A DNA stretch of 64,000 bases from Adhaeretor mobilis (GCF_007741515.1 NZ_CP036263.1:5195178-5259177); one strand, 5' to 3'; counted from the stretch's first letter, positions 18,352 through 28,992 are shown. Numbers and translations are program-made. The notes: a model not told the origin generated them from the sequence alone.

Positions 18352-20199
18352 TTGTTTAAGCAAATATCACTAGCACTATGCATGTTAGCCTTGGTCTCTG
18401 GGCAAGCCTATTCAGACCAGCCCAATGTCATTTTTGTGATGGTCGATGATATCAGCCACAATTCTTTTAGCTATTACAAAGCCGATGGGCCTAGAACTCC
18501 GTTTATCGACGACTTGGCTCGAAAGAGTGCTCGTCTTACCGACTTCCACGTGTCACCAACGTGTTCGCCAACGCGAGCCTCTTTGATGACTGGGCGGTAC
18601 AATGCCGTCACGGGAGTTTGGCATACGATTTACCAGCGCAACCAATTGCGCGCTGATGAAATCACGATGGCCGACGTCTTCAAACACAACGGCTATGCGA
18701 CTGGCTTGTTTTGGAAATGGCACCTGGGCGACAACTACCCGTTTCGGCCCAAAGACCGTGGCTTCGATCATGTGGTTTGGACCAAGGCAGGCGGGGTCGG
18801 CCAGTCTTCTGACTATTGGGGAAATATGCAGACTAGACTCAGTGCCTGGATCAACGATGAGTTGGTTGTCATGGAAGATGAAGACGACGGTATTGAGGGC
18901 GCATTCAGTACGAATTTCTTCTTCAACCGGGCCATGGAATGGATCGAAGAGAGAGCCAACGAAAACCAACCGTTCTTTGCCTACATTCCTACCGCGACAG
19001 TCCACGATCCGTTCCACCTGCCACCCGACGCACGAGATGGTGTAGACGCCGTCACTGGCAGTATTGAGAATATCGACAAGAACATGGGGCGATTGTTGAA
19101 GTTTCTGGATGAGAAAGGGATCGCCAACAATACGATACTAGTGTTCACGACGGACAATGGGGGGCATGGAGATGACACACCCCTAAGAGGTGGCAAAGGG
19201 TCCCAGTTCGATGGGGGATCTCGAGTTCCGTGTTTCGTTCGTTGGCCAGCGGGAGGAGTCGGCGGCTTGGGCAAAGGGCACGACGTGACTCCCCTTACAG
19301 CTCATATTGATTGGCTGCCAACGTTCATGGACATGCTGGGGTTTGAGGACCTTCCGGATCGCCCGGGGAATTTGGCAATCCACGGGCAGAGCTTTAAGAA
19401 CTTTCTGGATACGGACTTGAGCAATGACCCTGGCCCCGAATTCAAGAATCGGACCATAGTTATTGAGAACATGCGAACGGAGAATGCGGAAAAGCACAAG
19501 AAGTACTCGGCCAAGAAAGACATTTGGAATGGAAACAAAATCACGAATAAGTGGCGTTTGGTTCGGGGCAGTGCAAAGGGAAGGTACGAACTGTATGACG
19601 TACTTGGTGATGAAGCGCAGGAAGAGAATCTGATCGAGAACAAGGCCCATGAAGGTGTTGCTGAAGACCTTAAGGCAGAGTACGAAAAGTACTGGGATCT
19701 CGTAGCGCGACGTTCCGACGAATATACACGCATTATCCTTGGGCACTCCTCTGAGCCAGTCACTCAGCTGAACAGCCATGATTTTCACAGCAGGTACATT
19801 TGGAATCATGCCATAGTCGCAACAGGAAAAACAGGCAGCGGGTTCATTGCCGTCGAGTTCTCAGAGCCTGGGACTTACCATTTCGACCTGCGTCGCTGGC
19901 CCAAAGAAATTGAGGACCAAACGACACTCACAACAGCCCCCGATGGCGTGGTGTACGACGGGAAAACAGAATCTGTTCCACTAGATATTGCGAGTGCCCG
20001 GATCAAAATCTGGAATGGAGATGAAGTCTACGTCGACACGCGCAAGAATGCAGAAGCGGGTGCTGATGGTATTCCGTTTGTGGTTGAGAGCTTGCCTGCG
20101 GGACCAGCCTTCATCCAAACCTGGTTTTACAATTTCGCTGGCGAACCAGAGGGAGCTGTGTACTACAACTATGCTCGCCGGGAAGTCTCTCAAAAATGA
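18352..20199 (+). CDS. secreted type I sulfatase with CSPTR site and C-terminal beta domain
   Basis: About 615 residues, longer than the other sulfatases here. A Sec signal peptide ends near AYS. The first metal site is MVDDISHNSF, lacking the GYGD block of the neighbours. The formylglycine motif is CSPTR at residue 71 (Thr instead of Ser at position 4), an accepted variant, followed by ASLMTGRYN. WKWHLGDN and TTDNGGHG follow. Roughly residues 465-610 form an extra beta-rich domain (SRYIWN, GTYHFDLRRWP, AFIQTWFYN) that may bind substrate. It sits between the two GH95 genes, so acting on a sulfated fucose or galactose unit together with them is a reasonable inference. Confidence 0.9.
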   Translation: MFKQISLALCMLALVSGQAYSDQPNVIFVMVDDISHNSFSYYKADGPRTPFIDDLARKSARLTDFHVSPTCSPTRASLMTGRYNAVTGVWHTIYQRNQLRADEITMADVFKHNGYATGLFWKWHLGDNYPFRPKDRGFDHVVWTKAGGVGQSSDYWGNMQTRLSAWINDELVVMEDEDDGIEGAFSTNFFFNRAMEWIEERANENQPFFAYIPTATVHDPFHLPPDARDGVDAVTGSIENIDKNMGRLLKFLDEKGIANNTILVFTTDNGGHGDDTPLRGGKGSQFDGGSRVPCFVRWPAGGVGGLGKGHDVTPLTAHIDWLPTFMDMLGFEDLPDRPGNLAIHGQSFKNFLDTDLSNDPGPEFKNRTIVIENMRTENAEKHKKYSAKKDIWNGNKITNKWRLVRGSAKGRYELYDVLGDEAQEENLIENKAHEGVAEDLKAEYEKYWDLVARRSDEYTRIILGHSSEPVTQLNSHDFHSRYIWNHAIVATGKTGSGFIAVEFSEPGTYHFDLRRWPKEIEDQTTLTTAPDGVVYDGKTESVPLDIASARIKIWNGDEVYVDTRKNAEAGADGIPFVVESLPAGPAFIQTWFYNFAGEPEGAVYYNYARREVSQK

Positions 20200-20305
20200 G
20201 AACATCGCTTATGGATCGCCCGCCAGTTATCGCAATACTCGCAAAAGGGAACTGACCAAGAGTGGCAGCTTCACCTTGAGAGAGTCGAAAGGTCTTTGAA
20301 ATAAA

Positions 20306-22735
20306 ATGAAACGCTCGAAAAGACATTACCACTCAACGGTGCGCACTAGCTTGTTTGTTCAGGTTGCAAGTGCTCTCGTCGTACTGCTCCAGGCGGCTTC
20401 TCAGGGTGCCCCGACCGATGCGCTGCGACTTTGGTATGAGCAACCGGCAACCGAATGGGCGGAAGCTTTACCAATCGGCAATGGACGACTTGGAGCCATG
20501 GTCTATGGGGGAATTCAGCGGGAGCATCTGCAACTAAACGAAGACACGCTCTGGAGCGGTGGTCCCCGCAGTTACGACAATCCACAGGCCTATCAGCATC
20601 TTGGAAAAGTTCGAGAATTGCTCGAGCGGGGCGAGTACGCCGAAGCTGAGGACACAGCGCAGAAGATGATGGGCAAGCCAATCTACCAAGCGGCTTATCA
20701 GCCGTTGGGCGATCTCTACCTCCAGTTTCCGCCTGACCAACACTCGCACGGCGAGGAGGCAAGCGACTATCGACGCGAGCTGGATTTGCAGAATGCCGTG
20801 GCCACGGTGACCTATCGCAAAGGGGATGCTCGTTTCACGCGAAAGGTGTTCGCATCCCATCCCGATCAAGTGATCGTGATACGTCTTGAGTGCGACAAGC
20901 CTGGGCAGTTGAGCTTCGATGTGCTGATGACCAGTCTTCATCCTTCCCGATCTCAAACGATCGCGGACGACACACTCTCCATGACAGGCCAAGTTGCACC
21001 TCGCACCGACAAAGGATTGACCGGGTCGCGTGCCTTGATCGGACCCTGGGAAGGCGAAGGAGTGAAATTCGCTGCCCAGGTGAAAGTCGCCACCAAAGGT
21101 GGGACAGTCGTTGCTCAGGATGATAAGGTTTCCATTCGAGAGGCCGATGCGGTCACGCTGTACTATTCGGCGGCGACTAGCTTTGTCAGTCGCCAAGACA
21201 CGAGCGGCAACCCGTTGGAATCCGCCGGGGAACATCTTGCCGGCATTCAGGGAAAGACATTTGATGAACTCTACCAGAGGCATGCTGAAGATTATGCGTC
21301 GCTGTTCGGCCGTGTCGCGATCGATTTGGGCGGGAAAAATGCAGATTCTCTCCCCACCGACCAGCGGATCGAAAGAGCCGACGTTGGAAAAGCAGATCCA
21401 CTTCTGCTTGAACAAGTTTTCCAATATGGCCGCTACCTGATGATTGCCGGCTCACGTCCCGGCACGCAGCCTCTGAACCTACAGGGGATTTGGAACAACG
21501 ATCTCAATCCGCGCTGGGGAAGTAAGTATACGATCAACATCAACATCGAGATGAACTATTGGGTGGCGGAAGTCTGCAACCTGAGCGAATGTCATGAACC
21601 GCTCCTGCGCATGGTCAGCGAGTTGGAGGCACCGGGCAGGAGTACAGCGAAAGTCCACTACAGAACCGATGGCTGGATGGCTCATCACAACACGGACCTC
21701 TGGCGCGGCACCGCGCCTGTTGACGGAGCGCAGTGGGGAATGTGGCCGATGGGTGGCGCGTGGCTTTGCCAACATCTTTGGGAGCACTATCTCTATACGG
21801 GCGACGCCGATCACCTCAAGGATTCGTATCCACTCATGAAGGGCGCCGTTGAGTTCTTCCTAGATGTTCTCGTCGAAAACGAAGACGGTGATCTGATCAC
21901 ATCGCCGTCGCTCTCCCCCGAGCATAGCCATGGTGGCGGGACAAGGGATGGCCTAAGCGTCGGCCGCTCTGGAATTTCACTATGCACCGGTCCCACCATC
22001 GACATGCAGATTCTGCGAGATCTATTTGCAAACACCATAAAGGCGTCCGAAATTCTGGATGTTGATAAAGACTTCCGATCGAAAATGGCAGATGCGCGAG
22101 CACGTTTGGCGCCCATGAAAATCGGTCGACATGGCCAACTTCAGGAATGGCTGGTGGACTGGGATAATCCCAAGGATCGGCATAGCCACGTCTCGCACAT
22201 GTATGGACTGTTTCCCAGCGATCAGATCAACCCTCGCGACACCCCGGAGTTGTTTGAGGCGGCGCGAACATCCATGATCCACCGGGGATTCTCCGGTGGG
22301 TGGTCTGGTGCTTGGCGGGTCGCGCTGTGGGCTCGCCTGGGTGATGGGGATAGGGCACTGAGCGCGTTGACCCAGCACGTGGTGCCCCGCTTCGGACCGA
22401 ACTTGTTCAACGGCGGAGCGGGCTTTCAGATTGACGCCAATTTTGGCGCGACAGCCGGCATCGCTGAGATGCTCATGCAAAGCCATTTAGCGGCCGAAGA
22501 CGGAAGCCAATTGCTGCACCTGCTTCCAGCCCTGCCTTCTACCTGGCCAGAAGGATCGGTGCAGGGTTTACGTGCACGCGGAGGGTTTGAGGTTGATATC
22601 TACTGGAAAGAAGGGAAGCTCGTGAAGGCAGACATCACATCGCTGCGGGGCAGACCACTAGTTGTCCAAACTCCGGATGGGAAACGCAAGGCATACGAAA
22701 GCACAGTAGCTGGCAAAGCCTATACGGTGAAGTGA
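20306..22735 (+). CDS. secreted GH95 glycoside hydrolase (copy 2)
   Basis: About 809 residues. It begins with a short basic segment and a signal peptide (VQVASALVVLLQAASQGAP). LWYEQPATEWAEALPIGNG and REHLQLNEDTLWSGGP are canonical GH95 openings. Catalytic-type positions are N411-I-N413, MNYW, SPE (E539) and IDANFG (D710), then LPALPSTWPEGSVQGL shared with copy 1. Probable alpha-L-fucosidase or alpha-L-galactosidase acting outside the cytoplasm. It lies downstream of the CSPTR sulfatase. The two copies are well diverged, which suggests different linkages rather than recent duplication. Confidence 0.9.
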   Translation: MKRSKRHYHSTVRTSLFVQVASALVVLLQAASQGAPTDALRLWYEQPATEWAEALPIGNGRLGAMVYGGIQREHLQLNEDTLWSGGPRSYDNPQAYQHLGKVRELLERGEYAEAEDTAQKMMGKPIYQAAYQPLGDLYLQFPPDQHSHGEEASDYRRELDLQNAVATVTYRKGDARFTRKVFASHPDQVIVIRLECDKPGQLSFDVLMTSLHPSRSQTIADDTLSMTGQVAPRTDKGLTGSRALIGPWEGEGVKFAAQVKVATKGGTVVAQDDKVSIREADAVTLYYSAATSFVSRQDTSGNPLESAGEHLAGIQGKTFDELYQRHAEDYASLFGRVAIDLGGKNADSLPTDQRIERADVGKADPLLLEQVFQYGRYLMIAGSRPGTQPLNLQGIWNNDLNPRWGSKYTININIEMNYWVAEVCNLSECHEPLLRMVSELEAPGRSTAKVHYRTDGWMAHHNTDLWRGTAPVDGAQWGMWPMGGAWLCQHLWEHYLYTGDADHLKDSYPLMKGAVEFFLDVLVENEDGDLITSPSLSPEHSHGGGTRDGLSVGRSGISLCTGPTIDMQILRDLFANTIKASEILDVDKDFRSKMADARARLAPMKIGRHGQLQEWLVDWDNPKDRHSHVSHMYGLFPSDQINPRDTPELFEAARTSMIHRGFSGGWSGAWRVALWARLGDGDRALSALTQHVVPRFGPNLFNGGAGFQIDANFGATAGIAEMLMQSHLAAEDGSQLLHLLPALPSTWPEGSVQGLRARGGFEVDIYWKEGKLVKADITSLRGRPLVVQTPDGKRKAYESTVAGKAYTVK

Positions 22736-23006
22736 AGGAGCCCTGGCGTATGAGCCCAACGGACCCACACCTCATCAGATCGAAAATACTGACCATTGAC
22801 GCCTTAAGTAACACCTCCATCCTCGCAGAACGCTATCTCAAATGCCCGACTGATAATCCGCCTGTCCGCACGGCGTGGCTTGGCACATGGCCCACAATCA
22901 ACGACCCTGTCTTTGCTTGGTGCTTCCCAACAGGTTCGGATACTGCTGAACACGATATTCAACTACCGCAAATTTCCCCTGACCCAATTGATTGCAACAA
23001 CCGAAT
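22736..23006 (+). other. 271-bp intergenic stretch with no convincing gene
   Basis: A short open frame from ATG 22750, preceded by AAGGAG, runs to 23010 and overlaps the next sulfatase start. It has no recognisable motif and is probably not translated. No promoter, hairpin or repeat was recognised. Confidence 0.4.
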
Positions 23007-24596
23007 ATGAATCACCCCATCCGAATGATCGTCGCAGCAACCATCGGTGCTACTCTAGCTGGAAACGGCCTGAGTGCTGACGTAGTGGCATCTTCCCCAC
23101 CGAATGTGGTGCTTATCTTTGCGGATGACCTGGGCTATGGCGATCTCGGTTGCTATGGCGCAACGAACGTAAAAACCCCGAACATCGACCGGTTAGCGAA
23201 AGAGGGGCGGCGCTTCACAGATGCCCACACGGCGTCTGCTGTCTGCACCCCATCGCGGTATGCGTTGCTGACCGGCAAGTACCCTGTCCGCGCCAACGAC
23301 GGTGCCGGAGTTTGGGGACCTGCTCCGATTGATTCTGGGCTGTTGATCGACACGGAGGAATTCACCCTTGCCGACGCTTTTAAACAAGAGGGCTACGCGA
23401 CGGCAGCGCTGGGCAAGTGGCATTTGGGATTCGGAAGCGGAAAGAATGACTGGCAAGAACCGCTACGCCCCGGGCCGCAGGACCTCGGTTTCGATTACTA
23501 CTTTGGACTTCCTGTGGTCAACAGTGCTCCCCCTTACGTCTATGTCGAGAACGATCGCGTCGTCGGTGGCGACCCTGCCGATCCACTTGTCTATCTCGGC
23601 AGAGGTCGGCGAAAAGGGGCGACGCCGATTACTCCGATTCCACCTGAAGCCTCGCAGCGCACGCCTAATTTCTTCAAAGGCGCAGTCGAAGCTCATAAGA
23701 AATACAACGACTATACGGTGGGAACTGTCTTAGCCGAGAAGGCAGTCGACTGGATCGCGGCCCACAAGGAAAATCCCTTCTTCCTCTACCTGGCAACCAC
23801 GCACATCCACCATCCCTACACACCGGGCGAACGCTTTCAAGGAACGAGTGACGCGGCGCTCTATGGTGACTTCATTCAAGAGTTGGATTGGATGGTTGGC
23901 CAAGTATTGCAAAGCCTTGAGAAGCAGGGGTTGAGTGACAACACGCTGGTCATCTTTATGAGTGACAACGGCGGGATGCTGAACCTCGGCGGGCGCAATG
24001 CCGTGCAGCTGGGACACCGTTTGAATGGCGACCTGCTCGGATTCAAGTTCGGCGTTTGGGAAGGTGGGCACCGGGTGCCATTGATCGCAAGGTGGCCTGG
24101 CAAAATCGATGCGGGGACCGAATCGGATCAGCTGATTTGCAATGTCGACATGCTCGCCACATTGATGGAGCTGCTCGGTCAAGATTCGGATTCGCTGAGC
24201 AGCAAGGACTCCGTCAATGTACTGCCAGCGTTGCTTGAGAATCCTGACCAGCCGCTTCGCAGCGAACTGGTTCTCGCCCCACACAAGGGCAGCCACCTCT
24301 CGCTCCGCAGAGGAAAGTGGATGTACATACCCCGGCGCGGCAGCGGAGGATTCGGCGGCTCGAAACCGCACCAGCACGCTTGGGGCGGGCCTCCTGCGAC
24401 AGAGTTTGTTGGCAGCGTGAACAGTGATATCGAGAATGGCAAAACCAGGAACGACGCTCCGCCTGCTCAACTCTACGACCTCCAGGCCGATGTGAATCAG
24501 ACGACCAACCTTTACCTAAAGTATCCTGAGGTCGTCCAAGAGATGGAAGCTCGGTTGGAAACCTATCGTCCGAAATCGAAGGGCAAGAAAAACTAG
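23007..24596 (+). CDS. secreted type I sulfatase
   Basis: ATG 23007 is chosen over TTG 22992; about 529 residues with a signal peptide ending near LSADV. FADDLGYGDLGCYG is the first metal site, CTPSR at residue 80 the formylglycine site, followed by YALLTGKYP. GKWHLGFG and MSDNGGM follow. It has the longer insertions (PITPIPPEASQRTP region, HQHAWGGPP near the C-terminus) seen in a sulfatase subgroup that resembles the minus-strand enzyme at 38360, with which it shares SRYxLLTG. The Tat-exported GH116-like gene starts 43 bases after its stop, so the two may be co-transcribed. Confidence 0.92.
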   Translation: MNHPIRMIVAATIGATLAGNGLSADVVASSPPNVVLIFADDLGYGDLGCYGATNVKTPNIDRLAKEGRRFTDAHTASAVCTPSRYALLTGKYPVRANDGAGVWGPAPIDSGLLIDTEEFTLADAFKQEGYATAALGKWHLGFGSGKNDWQEPLRPGPQDLGFDYYFGLPVVNSAPPYVYVENDRVVGGDPADPLVYLGRGRRKGATPITPIPPEASQRTPNFFKGAVEAHKKYNDYTVGTVLAEKAVDWIAAHKENPFFLYLATTHIHHPYTPGERFQGTSDAALYGDFIQELDWMVGQVLQSLEKQGLSDNTLVIFMSDNGGMLNLGGRNAVQLGHRLNGDLLGFKFGVWEGGHRVPLIARWPGKIDAGTESDQLICNVDMLATLMELLGQDSDSLSSKDSVNVLPALLENPDQPLRSELVLAPHKGSHLSLRRGKWMYIPRRGSGGFGGSKPHQHAWGGPPATEFVGSVNSDIENGKTRNDAPPAQLYDLQADVNQTTNLYLKYPEVVQEMEARLETYRPKSKGKKN

Positions 24597-24639
24597 TAGG
24601 TCCAGTTCGCGTTCCTCCAAAACGATCAGACAATAAGCA

Positions 24640-27483
24640 ATGCCTACACCAAACTCCGTAGAAGAAACAAACGAGTGCTGCTCCACTTCCTGCGGGTGCA
24701 CACCAAGCGTCAGCCGTCGGGACATGCTGCACCTATTGGGCGCGGGGGTAGCGGTTTCGGCGCTCCCGCTCGGCGAGCAGGCGATGGCAGGGCCGTTTGC
24801 TGCCGAAGACAGCTCAGAGCATCTGATCCCAGCCGATAAGAAGTTAACCCCCAAATGGGTTAACACGCTGACAGATCGTGGCCAGGCGGAGGTCTTCTCG
24901 GGCGACCAACTGAAGTACATTGGCATGCCCGTTGGCGGCATTGGCTGCGGCCAGTTGTACCTTGGCGGCGATGGTCGGCTTTGGCTGTGGGATATTTTCA
25001 AGTGCAACTACGAACGCGAGAAGGACCACGGACAACGCATTGCCGCCTTCACACTCGGCGGGCACTACGCGCATCCGGTCGCACAAGGAGAGCAGTACAC
25101 TAACCGCAACGGCGCTGACGTGCAGCAAGGATTTCTTATTCGCACGAACGCCGGCACGCGTACGCTCGACCGACAGGGCTTTCCCGGGGTGACGTTTCGC
25201 GGTGAGTACCCGGTTGGAAAAGTGACGTACGTCGATCCGGAATTCCCGGTGACCATCGAGCTGGAGGCATTCAGCCCGTTTATTCCGCTCAATGCCAAAG
25301 ACTCCGCCCTACCTGCGACAGTGATGAGCTTCACCGTCACCAATACGACCGATGCGTCTGTTGAGGTCGATCTCGGCGGGTGGATGCAGAATGCGACCTG
25401 CCCCTACACAACCGACGCATCTCTCGGACAGCGCAAGAACCAATGCGTAAAGTCGGAGGGGCGGGTTAGCGTGCTCGGTTCCGCGGAGGGTAACGGTCTT
25501 AAGTCAAAACATGGCTATGGCTCCACCACGCTGAGCCTTCTTCACGACCCTGTCAAGGAGGCTGGCATCACGATCAGCTCGGCGACTTCATTGACCGACC
25601 CCGACAGCCCAGAAGGTCTATTCGCACAAATGGGCGGGCTCGATTCCCAAGCCACCAGCAAGCCCATGGACGAGCTGCTTGTTGGCGGACTGGCCGCTCG
25701 GTTCGACCTCCAACCCGGCGAGTCGAAAACAGTCGACTTTGCCATCACTTGGTATTTTCCTGATTACAACGAGAAGGGCAAAGGTCGCAAGCACATGCGC
25801 AGCCTACGGGAGTTCACAAAACTGCGTAGGCACTATGCGGCTTGGTTCGACTCGGCTGACGAAGTGGCCGGTTACCTAAGTGAGAACAAGCAGCGATTGC
25901 TCGGTGGCACGCGCGACTGGAACCGCACGTGGTACGACAGCACGCTGCCGTTCTGGTTGCTCGACCGCAGTTTTATACCAATCGACTGCATGGCGACCCA
26001 AACCTTCCATTGGTTCGACAATGGTCGCCCTTTCGGTTGGGAAGGCGTGGACTGCTGCCCGGGAACCTGCACTCACGTCTGGCACTATGCACAAGCCTTG
26101 GGGAGAGTGTTCCCCGAGATCGAGCGTGCCTTTCGCGAGATGGTGGACTTCAAAGACGGCATCGGGTTTCATCCCGATACTGGCATCATCGGGCATCGTG
26201 GTGAGCTCCATGCCACTCCTGCTATCGATGGGCAGGCTGGCACGATCCTGCGGGCCTACCGCGAACACCAGATGTCCTCAGACAGTGCCTTGCTCAAGCA
26301 AATTTGGCCGAATGTCAAGAAAGCGATTGAGTTCTTGATTCGTCAAGACGGCGATGGCAACGGGCTGCTCGAAGGCAAACAACAACACACGCTCGATGCC
26401 TCCTGGCATGGACCCATGGGGTGGTTGAGCGGGATGTACCTTGCGGCGCTGGCGTCTGGCGAAGCGATGGCCCTCGAGATGGGCGACCCGGAATTCGCCA
26501 CGCAGTGCCGTACGATCATCGATCGGGGCTCAAAGAGTATAATCGCAGAAGTGTTCGACGGGGAGTATTTCATTCACAAACCCGACCCGACCGTACGCGC
26601 TCTCAACTCGAATAAGGGTTGTCACGTTGATCAGGTACTTGGGCAGGCCTGGATGAAGCAGGTGGGACTGGGTCGCGTAATCCCGAAGCAAGAAACTGTT
26701 GCAGCGCTCAACAGCCTGTGGAAGTACAACTTTGCTCCCGACGCCGGCCAATATGCGCTGGATCACATCCAAATCGAAAAGGCGTTTCGCTGGTATGCGA
26801 TGCCCGGGGAAGCCGGTTTGCTGATGTGTACCTGGCCCACGGGAGGTGCCACCGAGGCCGTCCCTGGAGATCACCTGAGGACCAAGGAAAACCCGCCGGT
26901 ATATACCGGCCCGGGTGGCTATTTCAACGAGTGTATGAACGGCTTCGAGTACCAAGTCGCGGCGCACATGATCTATGAAGGCGAACCCAACAGCCAGTTG
27001 GTGCAGCGAGGCCTCGCCATCGCAAAGGCGGTGCATGAGCGGTACGGAGCGGAAAAGAGGAATCCCTACAACGAGATCGAATGCGGTGATCACTATGCCC
27101 GTTCCATGGCGAGCTACGGCGTCTTCCTCGCCGCTTGTGGGTTTGAATATCATGGGCCCAAGGGTCAGCTTGGTTTTGCGCCGCGTATTAGCCCAGCAGA
27201 CTTCAAGGCTCCGTTCATCGCGGCCGAGGGCTGGGGCAGCTTTGCCCAGAAAGTAGTCGATGGCAGGCAGTCCGTCTCAATTGAGCTGCGCTACGGAGAG
27301 CTCGCACTGAACGAATTCACCTTGGATCAAGTCGCAGGCACTGCGGCCAGTCGTGCGGTTGTAGTCGTTGACGGGAAAGAGATTGCGGCAGATCTGCAAA
27401 TTCAGGAAGGTCGTTACGTTGTTCGTTTTCCGAATGGACTAAGCTTGAAGGCGGGGCAGAAAATGGAGGCTCGTTATGTCTAG
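24640..27483 (+). CDS. Tat-exported GH116-like glycosidase (DUF608 type, copy 1)
   Basis: About 947 residues. The N-terminus has a cysteine cluster (NECCSTSCGC, residues 11-20), then the twin-arginine motif SRRDML (RR at 26-27) and a hydrophobic helix, so it should be exported folded. GMPVGGIGCGQLYLGGDGRLWLWD is the typical opening of the GBA2/GH116 group. WYDSTLPFWLLDRSFIPIDCMATQ, WEGVDCCPG (E468, candidate nucleophile) with THVWHYAQA, and HTLDASW (D586, candidate acid/base) match the catalytic domain. GH116 members include beta-glucosidases, xylosidases and N-acetylglucosaminidases; specificity here is unknown. Its last 8 bases overlap the next sulfatase start. A paralogue lies at 30497. 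Confidence 0.85.
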   Translation: MPTPNSVEETNECCSTSCGCTPSVSRRDMLHLLGAGVAVSALPLGEQAMAGPFAAEDSSEHLIPADKKLTPKWVNTLTDRGQAEVFSGDQLKYIGMPVGGIGCGQLYLGGDGRLWLWDIFKCNYEREKDHGQRIAAFTLGGHYAHPVAQGEQYTNRNGADVQQGFLIRTNAGTRTLDRQGFPGVTFRGEYPVGKVTYVDPEFPVTIELEAFSPFIPLNAKDSALPATVMSFTVTNTTDASVEVDLGGWMQNATCPYTTDASLGQRKNQCVKSEGRVSVLGSAEGNGLKSKHGYGSTTLSLLHDPVKEAGITISSATSLTDPDSPEGLFAQMGGLDSQATSKPMDELLVGGLAARFDLQPGESKTVDFAITWYFPDYNEKGKGRKHMRSLREFTKLRRHYAAWFDSADEVAGYLSENKQRLLGGTRDWNRTWYDSTLPFWLLDRSFIPIDCMATQTFHWFDNGRPFGWEGVDCCPGTCTHVWHYAQALGRVFPEIERAFREMVDFKDGIGFHPDTGIIGHRGELHATPAIDGQAGTILRAYREHQMSSDSALLKQIWPNVKKAIEFLIRQDGDGNGLLEGKQQHTLDASWHGPMGWLSGMYLAALASGEAMALEMGDPEFATQCRTIIDRGSKSIIAEVFDGEYFIHKPDPTVRALNSNKGCHVDQVLGQAWMKQVGLGRVIPKQETVAALNSLWKYNFAPDAGQYALDHIQIEKAFRWYAMPGEAGLLMCTWPTGGATEAVPGDHLRTKENPPVYTGPGGYFNECMNGFEYQVAAHMIYEGEPNSQLVQRGLAIAKAVHERYGAEKRNPYNEIECGDHYARSMASYGVFLAACGFEYHGPKGQLGFAPRISPADFKAPFIAAEGWGSFAQKVVDGRQSVSIELRYGELALNEFTLDQVAGTAASRAVVVVDGKEIAADLQIQEGRYVVRFPNGLSLKAGQKMEARYV

Positions 27484-28903
27484 AAAACGTTGTTTGAAGA
27501 AGATCGGTTTGCTTGCCGTCGGGTGGGCTTGTCTGCTTGCATCGTGCACGGTCGCAGCCAAGCCCAACTTCATGATCATCTTCACCGATGACCAGGGCTA
27601 TAACGACCTAGGGTGTTTCGGCTCGAAAACGATTCACACTCCGCATTGCGATCGACTTGCTAAAGAAGGGCGCCGACTTACCAACTTTTATGTCCCTAGT
27701 TCAGTCTGCACGCCGTCCCGAGCCGCGCTGCTTACCGGCAGCTACCCCAAGCGAGTCGGTATGCACAGCGGAGTTCTGTTCCCCAACGACGACTACGGTT
27801 TGAGTCCCGATGAGCACACCATTGCCGACCAACTACGCTCGGTCGGCTACGCCACCGCCTGCGTTGGCAAATGGCACTTAGGCCACCACAGAGAGGTGCT
27901 CCCACGCCAGAACGGCTTTGATTCTTACTTTGGCATCCCTTACTCAAACGACATGAACCGTCCTAAGAACATAAGAAAGGTTCCCCACGGCGATGACGCC
28001 GCATGGATCCACCAGGACAAGCAAGTAGAACTTTGGAATGCTCCACTTGTCGTTGACGATGAAATCGTTGAGCTTCCCGTGAATCAACGCACCATCACCC
28101 GTCGCTATACAGACAAAGCCGTAGAATTCATCAGCGACAACAAGGATAAGCCTTTTCTTCTCTACCTGCCACACAGCATGCCGCACATCCCGCTTTTTGT
28201 TCCGGCTGACGTCCATGACCTTAACCCGAAGCACGCCTACAAGTGTGTGATTGAACACCTGGACGCTGAAGTCGGCCGTCTAGTGCAAACGGTCCGGGAA
28301 CTTGGCCTGGCTGAAAACACCTACATCGTCTTTACCTCTGACAACGGTCCTTGGCTTCGCTACAAGCATCACGCAGGGAGTGCGCTGCCACTTCGCGGCG
28401 GCAAGGGCACGACCTTCGAGGGTGGTCATCGGGTGCCATGCATCGTGTAGGGTCCCGGACGGATACCCGCCGGAACGACCAGCGGTGCCCTCACGTCCAC
28501 CCTTGACCTTCTACCGACTCTCGCCTCGCTAGCCGGCTCCGAGTTACCAGAAGACATTGACATCGATGGTCATGATCTCAGCCAGACCCTCACCGGCGAT
28601 GCTCCCTCCCCACGCACCGAACTCCTCTTCTACAGCAGCAAGGGACTCCTTGAGGGCCTCAGGCAGGGAGATTGGAAAATCCTCGTCAAGAAGTCAAAGG
28701 CTGCGAAACGCAAGGATGCGAACCAGGGAAAAGTCCAGCCACCCCAACCCAAAATCCTGCTGTTCGACCTTACCAACGACATCAGCGAGACAACTAATTT
28801 GGCCGACAGCAATCCCGAAAAAGTCGCTGCTCTCCTAGCACGCATGACCGAACTCGATCAAGAAATCACTGCCAACGCCCGAACTGTTTGGCGAAAGAAA
28901 TAG
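27476..28903 (+). pseudogene. secreted type I sulfatase interrupted by one in-frame amber codon
   Basis: ATG 27476 overlaps the end of the GH116-like gene and has TGGAGG before it. The N-terminus looks like a lipoprotein signal (LASC at 21-24). TDDQGYNDLGCFG, CTPSR at residue 78, GKWHLG and TSDNGPW are intact. TAG at 28448-28450 is codon 325, where the paralogue at 1365 has Trp in VPCIVWGPGR. After it the same frame continues with GPGRIPAGTTSG, LDLLPTLASLAG, LRQGDWKILV and LLFDLTNDISETTNLAD to a TAG at 28901. A single TGG to TAG change explains it. Either a recent nonsense mutation, a sequencing error or amber readthrough; truncation would lose the C-terminal domain. Confidence 0.88.
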
Positions 28904-28992
28904 ACTTCTCTTCAAACCCAATTCTCTGAGTCACACAGTTCGCCCGCTTCAGCGTTCAAGAGGACATCGAACGTCTCCTCCAACGGCGTGAT

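Noticed and set aside
20534..21424. 296-residue open frame on the minus strand
   Set aside because: Antisense to the well-supported second GH95 gene; no start context or recognisable motif.
22750..23010. Small plus-strand ORF after the second GH95, with AAGGAG ahead
   Set aside because: No motif, unusual composition, and overlap with the next sulfatase start. The AAGGAG lies at the end of the GH95 gene and is not enough on its own.
23730..24470. 246-residue open frame on the minus strand
   Set aside because: Shadow of the sulfatase at 23007; composition is that of a reversed coding frame.
28302..28838. Plus-strand ORFs over the second half of the interrupted sulfatase
   Set aside because: They are in other frames; the sulfatase frame itself continues past the amber codon with family motifs.
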